A DNA stretch of 64,000 nucleotides from Roseiconus lacunae (GCF_008312935.1 NZ_VSZO01000001.1:1302001-1366000); one strand, 5' to 3'; numbered from the stretch's first letter, positions 18,966-28,443 are shown. Numbers and translations are program-made. Notes: generated by a model from the sequence alone, not told the origin.

Positions 18966-19649
18966 ATGATGAATCGGAATGTGGTCAGCGGGATTGCCGC
19001 GTTCGCACTATTGGTTGGTGCGGCTCTCGCCATGAATGAATCGTCAGCATACGCTGGCAACTGCGGTGGTGGACTGTTCTCGAAGCTGCACGCCAAAAAG
19101 GCATGTGGCGGCGGATTGCTCGCAAAGCTGAAGGCACGTCATGCTTCAGATTGCTGCGCTCCAGAGCCAGTTTGCTGTGAACCAGCACCTGCACCGGTTT
19201 GCTGCGAACCAGCACCGGCTCCAGTTTGCTGCGAACCCGCTCCAGCTCCTTGCTGCGAGCCAGCTCCTGCTTGCTGTGGCAGCAGCCGCCCGAAGTTGTT
19301 CGGTCGTCTGATCGCAAAGCTGAAAGCACGCCGTAGCTGCTGCGCTCCAGAGCCTACCTGCTGCGAGCCAGCCCCCGTTTGCTGCGAGCCAGCACCTGCT
19401 CCTTGCTGCGAGCCAGCTCCCGCACCTTGCTGCGAAGCTGCCCCAGCTCCTTGCTGTGACGCTGCTCCCGCTCCTTGCGGAGGATGCGGTGGCGCCGTTG
19501 CTGCTCCAGCACCTTGCGCCGGTTGCTCCGGCGAAGTTGTCGTTGAAGCAGCTCCCGTCGAAGCAGCAGAAGCTGCTCCTGCGGCTGAAGAAGCATCGGC
19601 TAGCGATGCTCCTCCGGCACCCGCAGCTGACGCTGACACCAATATCTAA
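18966..19649 (+). CDS. Secreted cysteine-proline repeat protein
   Basis: This protein of about 227 residues begins with a signal peptide (FALLVGAALAMNESSAYAG). The mature part starts with two GGGLxxKLxxxxA modules, then long runs of the unit CCEPAPAP and variants such as CCGSSRPKLFGRLIAKLKARR. It closes with an Ala/Glu-rich, cysteine-free tail. More than 30 cysteines, mostly as CC pairs, suggest disulfide cross-linking outside the cytoplasm. Planctomycetes are known for cysteine-rich wall proteins, and a structural or envelope role is my inference. Two adjacent ATGs occur at 18966 and 18969, preceded by GGGAG; an upstream frame from 18918 lacks a signal peptide. An intrinsic terminator follows at 19689. 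Confidence 0.82.
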   Translation: MMNRNVVSGIAAFALLVGAALAMNESSAYAGNCGGGLFSKLHAKKACGGGLLAKLKARHASDCCAPEPVCCEPAPAPVCCEPAPAPVCCEPAPAPCCEPAPACCGSSRPKLFGRLIAKLKARRSCCAPEPTCCEPAPVCCEPAPAPCCEPAPAPCCEAAPAPCCDAAPAPCGGCGGAVAAPAPCAGCSGEVVVEAAPVEAAEAAPAAEEASASDAPPAPAADADTNI

Positions 19650-20087
19650 TTCGACTCGCGAATTTTTTTCGCACTCGAAATATCACATCAAGCCCGGTGT
19701 TGCCCCTCGCAGCATCGGGCTTGTTTGCTGCGCCGACGCCCTTCAAATGAAATGTGGCCAACTCCACTCGGCGAACATCGTCGTCCGTTGCGCCACAAAA
19801 GAAGCGATGACGTACGCAGCTTTCACGGATTGAATGGTGATGGTGGCTATCTCAACAGCCCGTTTGGCGGTTACCGCTACGGTGCGATGGCACCATCATG
19901 GATTTCGACCAACCACGGCGTGATCGTTTCGGTGGTTTGTCTGGATGACCGCAACGCGGCAACCGTGCAACGGTCTGAACGCCCCTAGCACATTTGCTTG
20001 CGATTCCTCTCGCATTGAAGTTGTCGATCCCACTAAACTTTCGCGTATCGCCCAATTCGCCAAGTCCAAACTACGAGAGACACATCT
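19650..20087. other. Intergenic region between the Cys-rich gene and oppA
   Basis: About 440 bp. It holds the intrinsic terminator at 19689-19726 and then roughly 360 bp that should contain the opp operon promoter. Short open frames here have no recognisable features. Confidence 0.45.
19689..19726 (+). terminator. Intrinsic terminator after the Cys-rich protein gene
   Basis: The stem CAAGCCCG (19689-19696) pairs with CGGGCTTG (19716-19723), extended inward by three more pairs including one G-T. It is followed by TTT. It lies 40 bp after the stop codon of the Cys-rich gene, on the right strand. The T tract is short. Confidence 0.7.
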
Positions 20088-22073
20088 GTGGCCCCGGAAG
20101 TTCGCCGAGGATTCGTCGTTGTTGCTGCTTTAGTGGCAATCGTTGCCGTCATCTGGGCGGCTCGCCTAGACAGTGTCCCCCCGGCGGAGTTTTCACTTCA
20201 AAACGGGACTGATCCGAAAACGCTTGATCCGCATCGGGCGACCGGTCAACCGGAAAGCCGGATCGTGTTTGAGCTCTTCGAAGGCTTGCTACGCATGCTT
20301 CCCGAAGGCGAGCGGGATCCCGAGAACGGCCTTCAGCCGCTCGCCCCCAAACCGGCGATGGCAGAATCCTGGGATGTCAGCGAGGACGGGAAGACTTACA
20401 CCTTTCATTTGCGAGACGGCATTCGATGGTCCGATGGGACGCCGATCACAGCTCATGATTTTGCTTGGTCATGGCACCGGATGCTTCACCCGGCAACGGC
20501 GTGTGAGTACGGTTACCTGATCAGTGAAGTGCGACTTGCCAGCGAGTACCACAACGCCATCGTCAACGTTGGTGACCGTGTCGAGGTCGAACTGTGGGAC
20601 CGTCCGGGAGAGACACCGCAAGGTGACGCGGCGATCAAACACTTCCCACGCGGGTCGATGAAGTACGGCGTCTTACGCGAGATCATTAAACCACCGCGCC
20701 CCGAGCTGCCCGACGACGCTTCGGAGGATGACCAGGAAAACGCCGAGCTCGACTGGCAAGAAAGTTGGGTGTACGTGGTCGATGTCGTGCCGATGGGAAG
20801 CGACGATCGCCCCGACTGGGATCACGAGCCGACACGCGAGCGATTCGCCGCCTCGCCGGAAACCGTTCGTGGCGACCGAACGATCACCCGCGCCCACGGC
20901 GTCATGGTTGACTTTCGACACGAAGGCGGCGCCCAAGCGATCGACGATCGAACCTTCGTCGTTCACTTGAACAACTCGGTGCCCTACTTCTTAAACCTCG
21001 TCGCGTACTATCCGCTATTCCCTGTCAACCAAGCCTGCGTCGAAACCTATGGCGCACAGCTTTGGACCAAGGCCGAAAACATTGTCACCAACGGCCCCTA
21101 CCGACTGAAGTTTCGCCGCCTTCGAGATCGCGTGCGTGTGGAAAAAAATCCCGATTACTGGGATGCCGATCGGGTCGGGATGAACACGATCGACTTCATC
21201 TCATTGGAAAGTCAAAACACGGCGCTGAACATGTACGTCACCGGGCAGCTACAGTGGATCAATGATCTGCCCACCTCGGTTCTTGAAGAACTACGTAAAC
21301 GCGATGACTTTCACAGTGCGCCGAAGCTGTCGATTTACTTTTACAAACTGAACCATGACATTCCGCCGCTCGATGACATTCGCGTCCGCCAAGCGATCAG
21401 CATGGCGATCGACCGGCGACAAATCGTCGAGGAAGTCACCAAGGCCGGCCAGCAGCCCGCATTCAGTGTCGTTCCCCCAGGCCTCGCCGGCTACAAGGGC
21501 GTGAAGGGACTGCAGGAAGACGTCGAGAAAGCGAAGACGCTGCTCGCCGAAGCCGGCTTCCCCGGTGGACGCGGTTTTCCAAAATTAACGTTGCTCTACA
21601 ACACCAGCGAAACTCACCGACCGATCGCCGAGGTGATCCAGCAACAACTGCAAAACAATCTCAACATCAAGATCGAACTGCAAAACATGGAGTGGGGTAG
21701 CTTCACCGAAACGGTACAGTTGGAAAACTACCAAATGGCACGTTACGGGTGGGTCGGTGATTATCCCGATCCCAATACGTTCCTGGACATGTGGGTCACC
21801 GGTAATCCGCAAAGCAACACGAACTGGAGCAATCCGGAATACGATCGATTGATCGTCGAATCGGGAACCGAACAAGATCCCGCCAAGCGATTGGAGTTAC
21901 TCCGGAAAGCCGAAGAGATCTTGGCGACGGAATTGCCGGTGATTCCGATCTATTTCTATACGTCGGCGGAGATGTGCAAGCCGAACGTCATCGGGTTCGC
22001 CCCGACGGCCCAAGACCTTCATCCACTCTCGACGCTTCGTTATGCCGACGAAGGCGAGACGACAGGCCATTAG
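20088..22073 (+). CDS. oppA: Oligopeptide ABC transporter substrate-binding protein
   Basis: This 661-residue extracytoplasmic solute-binding protein belongs to family 5 (SBP_bac_5). It has an N-terminal membrane helix (GFVVVAALVAIVAVIWAARL) without a lipobox Cys, so it is probably membrane-anchored. Family motifs include GTDPKTLDPHRATGQPESRIV, ESWDVSEDGKTYTFHLRDGIRWSDG, TNGPYRLKFRR and WVGDYPDPNTFLDMW. Between the first lobe and VMVDFRHEGGAQAIDDRTF there is an insertion of about 110 acidic residues not seen in typical OppA. The start is GTG 20088, with a purine-rich GAGAGA 8 bp upstream. It is the first gene of a five-gene operon, 25 bp before oppB. Confidence 0.92.
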   Translation: MAPEVRRGFVVVAALVAIVAVIWAARLDSVPPAEFSLQNGTDPKTLDPHRATGQPESRIVFELFEGLLRMLPEGERDPENGLQPLAPKPAMAESWDVSEDGKTYTFHLRDGIRWSDGTPITAHDFAWSWHRMLHPATACEYGYLISEVRLASEYHNAIVNVGDRVEVELWDRPGETPQGDAAIKHFPRGSMKYGVLREIIKPPRPELPDDASEDDQENAELDWQESWVYVVDVVPMGSDDRPDWDHEPTRERFAASPETVRGDRTITRAHGVMVDFRHEGGAQAIDDRTFVVHLNNSVPYFLNLVAYYPLFPVNQACVETYGAQLWTKAENIVTNGPYRLKFRRLRDRVRVEKNPDYWDADRVGMNTIDFISLESQNTALNMYVTGQLQWINDLPTSVLEELRKRDDFHSAPKLSIYFYKLNHDIPPLDDIRVRQAISMAIDRRQIVEEVTKAGQQPAFSVVPPGLAGYKGVKGLQEDVEKAKTLLAEAGFPGGRGFPKLTLLYNTSETHRPIAEVIQQQLQNNLNIKIELQNMEWGSFTETVQLENYQMARYGWVGDYPDPNTFLDMWVTGNPQSNTNWSNPEYDRLIVESGTEQDPAKRLELLRKAEEILATELPVIPIYFYTSAEMCKPNVIGFAPTAQDLHPLSTLRYADEGETTGH

Positions 22074-22098
22074 CTCCGAGGGAACGAGTTCAAGAACG

Positions 22099-23028
22099 AT
22101 GAGAGATTTGCTCGGATATCTATTGAAGCGTCTGTCATGGATGCTATTGACGCTGTGGGCGGTCTACACCGTGTCGTTCGTGTTGATGCGAAGCGTTCCC
22201 GGAAATCCCTTTAGCGGTGAACGCAGCGTACCGCCGTCGATCGAACGACAATTGAAAGCCCGCTACAACCTGGACGCCCCTCCGCTCCAGCAATACTGGG
22301 ATTACCTTGTCGGCGTGGTCACCCGATTTGACCTCGGCTGGAGCACACGTCTGGAAGATTACAGCGTCAACCAAGTCATCGCCGAAGGCTTTCCAGTCTC
22401 GGCGACATTGGCAATCTTTGCGTTGGTGTTCGCGATCATCTTTGGGGTCACCGCCGGGGTGATCTCGGCGGTCTATCGACGCTCGGCGGCCGATGTGATG
22501 TTGATGGCGGCGGCGGTGTTTGGGATCGCCGTTCCAAACTTTGTGATCGCAAGTTTGGCGATCTTGCTGTTTGTGTTCATGATTCAAATCTTTCCCGCCG
22601 GCGGTTGGGGGACACTCAGTCAAGTTGCCCTGCCGGCGTTTTGTTTGGGGCTACCGGTTGCGGCTTACATCGCCAGACTGACGCGGACGGGGATGCTTGA
22701 GATGCTGACTCGCGATCACGTGCGCACCGCATTTGCCAAAGGCCTGCCCAAACGAACGGTGATCTTGCGGCACGTCCTTCCCGGTGCCCTGTTACCGGTG
22801 GTTTCTTATTTGGGGCCGGCGGTCGCGCGAGTCCTGACGGGATCGCTGGTACTGGAAAAAATCTTTGCCCTGCCAGGCATGGGAAGTCACTTCATTAACG
22901 CGGCGACGCAACGCGACTACACGCTGGCGATGGGCATGGTGCTGACTTACACGGTGTTGCTTTTCATGATGAACACACTGGTTGACCTTGCGTACGCGAT
23001 CATCGATCCGAGGGTGAAACTGCAATGA
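22099..23028 (+). CDS. oppB: Oligopeptide ABC transporter permease OppB
   Basis: This 309-residue inner-membrane permease has six predicted helices. The N-terminal helix LSWMLLTLWAVYTVSFVLMR is followed by VPGNPFSGE, as in OppB/DppB proteins, and by the long periplasmic segment with YNLDAPPLQQYWDYLVGVV and DLGWST. The cytoplasmic EAA loop that docks on the ATPases is visible as DHVRTAFAKGLPKRTVILRHVLPGAL. ATG 22099 places the first helix close to the start. The frame is open back into oppA, but the extra residues are not plausible. Its stop overlaps the ATG of oppC (ATGA). Confidence 0.93.
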   Translation: MRDLLGYLLKRLSWMLLTLWAVYTVSFVLMRSVPGNPFSGERSVPPSIERQLKARYNLDAPPLQQYWDYLVGVVTRFDLGWSTRLEDYSVNQVIAEGFPVSATLAIFALVFAIIFGVTAGVISAVYRRSAADVMLMAAAVFGIAVPNFVIASLAILLFVFMIQIFPAGGWGTLSQVALPAFCLGLPVAAYIARLTRTGMLEMLTRDHVRTAFAKGLPKRTVILRHVLPGALLPVVSYLGPAVARVLTGSLVLEKIFALPGMGSHFINAATQRDYTLAMGMVLTYTVLLFMMNTLVDLAYAIIDPRVKLQ

Positions 23029-24299
23029 GTCAATCGACCACTTCACCAGATGATTCAGCATCCAAGGCACGTCCACGTTCGGCGAATCAAGAAACGCTCG
23101 AACGCGTGCTGCAGGAATCGCGCGAGATCCGCGGGGTCTCGCTATGGCAGGACGCTTGGAACCGTTTAAGACGCAATCGCACGGCGATGATCTCGCTATG
23201 GTGTCTGCTGGCTTTGGCGCTCGCCGCGTTTTTGACCCCGCTGCTGCCACTGCAGAGTCCGATCGACAAGGACCTCAACAACCGGCGTTTTTTGTCGCCC
23301 AACCTACAGACGGTGGTCCTCGGTGGCCGTCCGGGTTTGAAATTTAAAGACGGTAAATTGACTAGTGAACTCGCCGCTTTCGAGCAATCGATCGAGGAAG
23401 CACGACGCGAACTCGCCGAGGAAACCGATCCCAAACGCGGTCAACAATTGGTCGAAGAAATCGAAGCTCGGATCGAAGTCGAACACCCCTTCAATCAAAT
23501 GTGGAACAACTTGGGTGGCATCGCTTGGTGGATGTGCGAGGCACGGGTCGCGATTTTCGGTGACTTTGCGGTCCCCAGTTTATTCGGCACCGACAAATTG
23601 GGACGCGATTTATTGGCCCGAGTATTTTGGGGGGCGCGTGTGTCATTGATCGTTGGGATCGTCGCGACACTGGTCAGCTTGATTATCGGGGTCAGCTATG
23701 GGGCGATCGCGGGATACTTTGGCGGCCGGGTCGACACCGTCATGATGCGGTTCGTCGACATGTTGTATTCGATCCCCTTTATCTTCGTCGTGATCTTCCT
23801 GGTCACGTTTTTGGGAGAGGAATCGGTCAAACAAGAATTGGCCAGCTACGGCATCGATCAGATCATGATTTTCTACATCGTGATCGGTGCGATTTACTGG
23901 CTGACGATGTCACGCGTCGTCCGCGGGCAAGTGTTGTCGCTCCGGCATGAACAATTTGTCGAAGCGGCGAAGACAGTGGGCGCCTCCTCGTGGCGGATCG
24001 TCTTTCGGCATCTGGTTCCCAATGTCTTAGGCGTAGTGATCGTTTATCTGACACTGACCATCCCTAGCGTGATGCTGTTCGAAGCCTTCTTGTCGTTCCT
24101 CGGACTTGGGGTTTCGCCACCGGATGTCTCCTGGGGACTTTTGCTCAATGACGGTGTCGAAGCACTCTCGATCGTCAAAGTGTTTTGGTGGGTGGTGGTC
24201 TTTCCCGGCGGTGCGTTGGCCGCGACCTTGTTCGCGCTCAACTTCCTCGGCGACGGATTGCGGGACGCGTTGGATCCACGAATGAAGAATCGAGACTAA
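23025..24299 (+). CDS. oppC: Oligopeptide ABC transporter permease OppC with enlarged periplasmic loop
   Basis: This 424-residue protein is longer than the usual 280-300 for OppC. A cytoplasmic N-terminus (SLWQDAWNRLRRNRTAMISL) precedes the first helix. About 120 residues then intervene before FGTDKLGRDLLARVFWGAR, the standard beginning of the permease core. The insert contains a heptad-rich helical stretch around AAFEQSIEEARRELAEETD and is predicted to be periplasmic. The core has the EAA loop EQFVEAAKTVGASSWRIVFRHL. The C-terminus has ALNFLGDGLRDALDPRMK, typical of the family. It overlaps oppB by 4 bp and is followed by oppD after 5 bp. Confidence 0.92.
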   Translation: MSQSTTSPDDSASKARPRSANQETLERVLQESREIRGVSLWQDAWNRLRRNRTAMISLWCLLALALAAFLTPLLPLQSPIDKDLNNRRFLSPNLQTVVLGGRPGLKFKDGKLTSELAAFEQSIEEARRELAEETDPKRGQQLVEEIEARIEVEHPFNQMWNNLGGIAWWMCEARVAIFGDFAVPSLFGTDKLGRDLLARVFWGARVSLIVGIVATLVSLIIGVSYGAIAGYFGGRVDTVMMRFVDMLYSIPFIFVVIFLVTFLGEESVKQELASYGIDQIMIFYIVIGAIYWLTMSRVVRGQVLSLRHEQFVEAAKTVGASSWRIVFRHLVPNVLGVVIVYLTLTIPSVMLFEAFLSFLGLGVSPPDVSWGLLLNDGVEALSIVKVFWWVVVFPGGALAATLFALNFLGDGLRDALDPRMKNRD

Positions 24300-24304
24300 C
24301 CGCG

Positions 24305-25297
24305 ATGAACAAAGATGACGAGCCGTTGCTCGATGTGCGTGATCTACAGGTCAGCTTCAAAACCGATGATTCCCAGGTTCGCGCCGTTCGGGGTGTTTCT
24401 TTCGAAGTCTACCCGGGTGAAACCGTCGGGCTCGTCGGCGAAAGTGGTAGCGGAAAGAGTGTCACCAACTTGGCTCTGATGGGACTTGTGCCACGACCGC
24501 CCGGAAAGATCGACGGCGGCGAGGTCTGGTATCGGGGACGGGATCTCCTGAAAGCCGGCACCACGGAAATGCAGTCGATTCGTGGTCGCCGAATCGCAAT
24601 GATTTTTCAAGATCCGATGACGGCACTGAACCCACTGATGACGGTCGGCCAACAGTTGACCGAGATGACACGTTTGCACTTGGGGATGAACCAAAAGGAT
24701 GCCAATCGCCACGCCGCGGACATGTTGGAAATGGTCGGCATCAGCGGCGCCTCACGGCGGCTACGTGATTACCCTCACCAGTTCAGTGGTGGGATGCGGC
24801 AGCGGGTGATGATCGCGATGGCGCTTTCTTGTGAACCGGATCTATTGATCGCCGACGAACCCACAACGGCACTTGATGTGACCATCCAAGCGCAGATCCT
24901 GGATCTCCTGCGAGACCTTCAGGAGCGACGTGGCACCAGTATTATCATGATCACTCATGACCTGGGGGTCGTTGCCGAAATCTGCCATCGTGTCTTGGTC
25001 ATGTATGCCGGTAAGGTCGTTGAAAAGGCCGACGTGAACTCACTGTTTGCCGCACCCGAGCATCCTTACACCCAAGGTTTGTTGCGATCACTACCGCGTT
25101 TAGATCAAGCTTCGACGCAGCTCGAAGCGATCCCCGGTCAGCCGCCGGACTTGGGAAACCTCTCCCGTGGGTGTTCCTTTCGGCCACGCTGTCCCGACGC
25201 GATCGATCGCTGTGCCGAGTCTGAACCCGCGTTGACATCGATCGGTCAAGAACGAAAAGCGGCTTGCTATGTCGCACAGGAGGCTGCCGATGTCTGA
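24305..25297 (+). CDS. oppD: Oligopeptide ABC transporter ATPase OppD
   Basis: This 330-residue ATP-binding subunit has Walker [10 protein letters not shown], the Q-loop [16 protein letters not shown], signature [15 protein letters not shown], Walker [13 protein letters not shown] and the switch His in [10 protein letters not shown]. Its C-terminus carries the oligopeptide/dipeptide transporter domain with the Cys-containing [15 protein letters not shown] motif, known in relatives to bind an iron-sulfur cluster or act structurally. ATG 24305 starts 5 bp after the oppC stop; a longer frame inside oppC is not credible. It overlaps oppF by 8 bp. Confidence 0.94.
   Translation: MNKDDEPLLDVRDLQVSFKTDDSQVRAVRGVSFEVYPGETVGLVGESGSGKSVTNLALMGLVPRPPGKIDGGEVWYRGRDLLKAGTTEMQSIRGRRIAMIFQDPMTALNPLMTVGQQLTEMTRLHLGMNQKDANRHAADMLEMVGISGASRRLRDYPHQFSGGMRQRVMIAMALSCEPDLLIADEPTTALDVTIQAQILDLLRDLQERRGTSIIMITHDLGVVAEICHRVLVMYAGKVVEKADVNSLFAAPEHPYTQGLLRSLPRLDQASTQLEAIPGQPPDLGNLSRGCSFRPRCPDAIDRCAESEPALTSIGQERKAACYVAQEAADV
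25278..25283 (+). promoter_or_regulatory. Perfect Shine-Dalgarno site for oppF
   Basis: AGGAGG lies inside the end of oppD, 6 bp before ATG 25290. It selects 25290 over the in-frame upstream ATG at 25269. It is one of the few canonical ribosome-binding sites in the window. Confidence 0.85.
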
Positions 25298-26300
25298 CTC
25301 AACCTCGCCCACTCGAACGTCAACTCTGTTGTCCGTCGACGACTTGAAGGTCTACTTTCCCTTTAGCCGGGGATCATTCCTCAGTCCTGAACATGGTTTC
25401 ATCCGTGCCGTCGATGGCGTCTCCTTCGAAATCGGAGAAGGAGAAACGCTGGCACTGGTCGGCGAATCTGGATGTGGCAAATCGACAACGGCACGCGCGA
25501 TCACAGGTCTGGCGCCGATCACCGCAGGCAGCGTTCGCGTCGATGGCACTGACATCACCGGCAAGAGCGCCGCGGAGATGTTGCGGTACCGTCGCGAGGT
25601 CCAGATGGTTTTTCAAGATCCGTTCGCGTCGCTGAATCCACGGATGACGGTCGGCAGTATCATCGGCGAACCGCTTGCCGTTCATGGCCTGGCTTCGGGA
25701 AAAGACCGCAAGCTTGAAGTTCTTCGATTGATGGATCTCGTCGGACTCAACCCCAGGTTCTTGAATCGTTATCCCCATGAATTCAGCGGCGGACAGCGGC
25801 AACGAATTGGAATCGCACGAGCCTTGGCAGTCAATCCAAAGCTGATCCTTTGTGACGAACCGGTCAGCGCACTCGACGTTTCGATTCAAGCTCAGATCAT
25901 CAACTTGTTGATGGATCTTCAGCAGCAACTAGGTTTGTCGTACTTGTTTATCGCACATGATCTGAGTGTCGTTCGCCACATCTCAACTCGGGTCGGCGTG
26001 ATGTACCTCGGACGGATCGTCGAACTGGGAACCGCCGAATCAGTTTATAATCATCCGACACATCCCTACACCGAAGCATTATTGTCGGCGGTTCCGGTTC
26101 CCGATCCCAACGCCGCGATCAGCCGAAACCGTATTCGACTCGAAGGCGAAGTCCCAACACCGGACAAAGAGTACGTCGGATGTTCCTTCATCAACCGCTG
26201 CCCGATCGCGGTCGATCGTTGCCGAAGTGAACGTCCCCCGCAAACTCAATCCCCACAAGCATCCGCCCCCCACACCGCAGCCTGCTGGGAACGGACCTAA
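25290..26300 (+). CDS. oppF: Oligopeptide ABC transporter ATPase OppF
   Basis: This 336-residue ATP-binding subunit pairs with OppD. It has Walker A GESGCGKSTT, the Q-loop MVFQDPFASLNPRMTV, signature FSGGQRQRIGIARAL, Walker B LILCDEPVSALD and the switch His in IAHDLSVVRH. The C-terminal oligopeptide domain carries GCSFINRCPIAVDRC. The perfect AGGAGG site within oppD fixes the start. It is the last gene of the operon, so the window encodes a whole importer. Peptides are the likely cargo; related systems also carry nickel or sugars. Confidence 0.94.
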   Translation: MSDSTSPTRTSTLLSVDDLKVYFPFSRGSFLSPEHGFIRAVDGVSFEIGEGETLALVGESGCGKSTTARAITGLAPITAGSVRVDGTDITGKSAAEMLRYRREVQMVFQDPFASLNPRMTVGSIIGEPLAVHGLASGKDRKLEVLRLMDLVGLNPRFLNRYPHEFSGGQRQRIGIARALAVNPKLILCDEPVSALDVSIQAQIINLLMDLQQQLGLSYLFIAHDLSVVRHISTRVGVMYLGRIVELGTAESVYNHPTHPYTEALLSAVPVPDPNAAISRNRIRLEGEVPTPDKEYVGCSFINRCPIAVDRCRSERPPQTQSPQASAPHTAACWERT

Positions 26301-26590
26301 CCGGCGCGTCGTGATTGAAATATGTTTCAGAATCATTCTCTTCCCAAGAAGGTCGAATGGTAACCTTCGAGGAGACCCTGAAGATTTAAGATTCAACCAC
26401 CTTTCCAAGGAGGGTCGGGCTGTAAGCCCGGGGAGGATTCCCACCGCACCCTCTCCCCATGCAAGCTTAAATTAAGCGCAGGAAAGAACGTGACCGATGA
26501 ACTGCACAACGATTTTGCGAAAAGGTGAATTCGCAATGCAAAAACAATTCCATTGGGCACCCGATAGCAACATCGATTCAAAGATTGGCA
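26301..26590. other. Intergenic region after oppF
   Basis: About 290 bp. A small hairpin CGGGCT-GTA-AGCCCG (26416-26430) has no T tract and might be a weak terminator for the opp operon. A run resembling a reading frame from GTG 26525 leads into the next gene but lacks protein-like features before 26591. Confidence 0.4.
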
Positions 26591-28360
26591 ATGGCTGAAC
26601 TGATTGCCCAAGGTCCTCAGGCATACCATCGCTGGCGCCGAGAAATCCCCAACCCAACGATGGTGCCGGAAGTGGTGATCGGCCGGACGGGGGCCGATTG
26701 GAACGTGCCGTGGGATTCGATGATTTCCAGACAGCACGTCCGCCTCGTGCCACAGTCGGACCATCGTGTCGAAGTCAGCGTGATCGCCTCCGCTCGAAAT
26801 CCCGTTTTTCACCAAGGCCGTCATGCGGTTCGATTTGCTTTGGTGCCAGGCGATCACTTTGTCATTGGGAATACGACTTTCACGCTCGCATCTGGGCGAC
26901 CGGCCAATCAACTTCCCGGACGCGAAGGCGTGGAAGTCACCGAGAATGTGTTTGACCATGTTGCCCTGCGGCGCAAACACTTCCGAAACCTCGGAGCTCG
27001 AATCGATGTGCTCACACGATTGCCAGATCTGATCGCCAGTAGTGAAAGCGATCAGGAGTTACTCGTCCGCGTGACCAGTGTGCTCTTGCAATCGACCCCT
27101 TCGGCCGAATCGGTCGCGATCCTATCGGCGTCGAATTTGAAGCAGGATCCCGACGGCGAAATCAAGATCCTGCATTACGACAACCGCAGCGCCACACTGG
27201 GCAATTCACCGATCAGCCGTCGATTGGTTGAACGGTCGATGACCGAGCGTGAGAGTATCCTTAATGTCTGGGAAGGCGGCGAAGGCTCTGGTTCGTTCGC
27301 CTTCACCGCCCGCGAAGATGTTGACTGGGCATTCTGTGTTCCGCTGCGAAGCGAAGCTTGTCGCGGATGGGTGATTTATGTGAGCGGCCAAATTCACCAA
27401 GACGGATCGTCCGAATCGTTCGCGACCGAAGAACTAAGCGAACAGCTACAGGACGACGTCAAGTTTGCCGAGATCGTCGGCACGACGGTTGCCAGCTTGC
27501 GTCAAAGTCACTTGCTTCAGCGACGGCAAGCGGCGATGGGGCGGTTCTTTGCCCCGATCGTGATGCGGGCGATCGCGGCCGGCGATTCCACTCAAGTCCT
27601 ACGACCACGCGAAGCCGACTTGGCGGTGATGTTCTGCGACCTTCGTGGTTTTTCCAAACGCAGCGAACAAGGCGCCGATCAACTTCTCAAACTGTTGTCC
27701 GACGTCAGTGATGCGTTGGGTGTAATGACCAAGCATATCTTGGGTTTTGACGGTGTGATCGGTGACTTTCACGGCGATGCCGCGATGGGGTTTTGGGGCT
27801 GGCCGCTGGCCCAAGCAGACGCCGCGGTCAAGGCCGCGAGTGCGGCGATCGCGATCCGCGAAGAATTCAAAAATTCCGAGCACGGGTTCCGCTGTGGGAT
27901 CGGACTCGCTCTCGGTCCGGCCGTGGCCGGTCAAATCGGAACGACCGATCAGGTCAAAGTCACCGCCTTCGGACCGGTCGTCAATCTCGCCAGTCGACTC
28001 GAATCGATGACCAAGCGATTCGGTGCCGAAATCATTCTCGACCAACCGATGCGAAAGACGTTGACGGAGCAATCCGAGACCGTCCGTCTGCGACGGCTCG
28101 CTAAAGTCTGCCCGGCCGGCATGACGCTACCGGTTGAAATCAGCGAGCTTGTTTCGAATGAGTCCGTCGCGACCTGCGAGATCGACGATGAATTGATCGA
28201 GCGATACGAAGCCGCGCTAGACCTTTTCCAACACGGCGAACTCGATCGATCGCTTCGATCACTGCGCACGCTTCCTACTTGGGACGGCCCGACTCAATTC
28301 TTAATTCAACAGATCGTTGACGGGAATCACCAAGGCGACGTGATCCATTTGTCAAAGTAG
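26591..28360 (+). CDS. FHA-GAF-class III nucleotidyl cyclase
   Basis: This 589-residue protein is cytoplasmic, with no membrane segment. An N-terminal FHA domain lies at about residues 26-102 (IGRTG, SRQHVRL); FHA domains bind phosphothreonine. A GAF-like sensor domain follows at 145-300. A class III cyclase domain then spans about 343-510. Both metal-binding aspartates are present (Asp350 in MFCDLRGFS and Asp396 in HGDAAM), as are the transition-state Asn and Arg in VVNLASRLE. The adenine-recognising Lys is replaced by Asp392 (GDFHGD), while Thr458 is as in class IIIb. Substrate specificity, or even activity, is therefore uncertain. ATG 26591 is chosen because it starts just before the FHA domain. 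It converges with the PhoD gene. Confidence 0.88.
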   Translation: MAELIAQGPQAYHRWRREIPNPTMVPEVVIGRTGADWNVPWDSMISRQHVRLVPQSDHRVEVSVIASARNPVFHQGRHAVRFALVPGDHFVIGNTTFTLASGRPANQLPGREGVEVTENVFDHVALRRKHFRNLGARIDVLTRLPDLIASSESDQELLVRVTSVLLQSTPSAESVAILSASNLKQDPDGEIKILHYDNRSATLGNSPISRRLVERSMTERESILNVWEGGEGSGSFAFTAREDVDWAFCVPLRSEACRGWVIYVSGQIHQDGSSESFATEELSEQLQDDVKFAEIVGTTVASLRQSHLLQRRQAAMGRFFAPIVMRAIAAGDSTQVLRPREADLAVMFCDLRGFSKRSEQGADQLLKLLSDVSDALGVMTKHILGFDGVIGDFHGDAAMGFWGWPLAQADAAVKAASAAIAIREEFKNSEHGFRCGIGLALGPAVAGQIGTTDQVKVTAFGPVVNLASRLESMTKRFGAEIILDQPMRKTLTEQSETVRLRRLAKVCPAGMTLPVEISELVSNESVATCEIDDELIERYEAALDLFQHGELDRSLRSLRTLPTWDGPTQFLIQQIVDGNHQGDVIHLSK

Positions 28361-28443
28361 ACGCCGCCTTCGAACCAAACGAGGTCCGTTTCGACATAAC
28401 TTGCGAGTCACGCCAAGGTTGTCGTCAAAGGTCATCGTTGCTT

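Noticed and set aside
19139..19642. A 167-codon minus-strand frame with repetitive GAGSQQ units
   Set aside because: It is the antisense reading of the CCEPAPAP repeat gene, whose signal peptide, ribosome-binding site and terminator support the plus strand.
22144..22623. A 159-codon His/Asp/Arg-rich minus-strand frame
   Set aside because: It is antisense to the membrane helices of oppB, which explains its composition.
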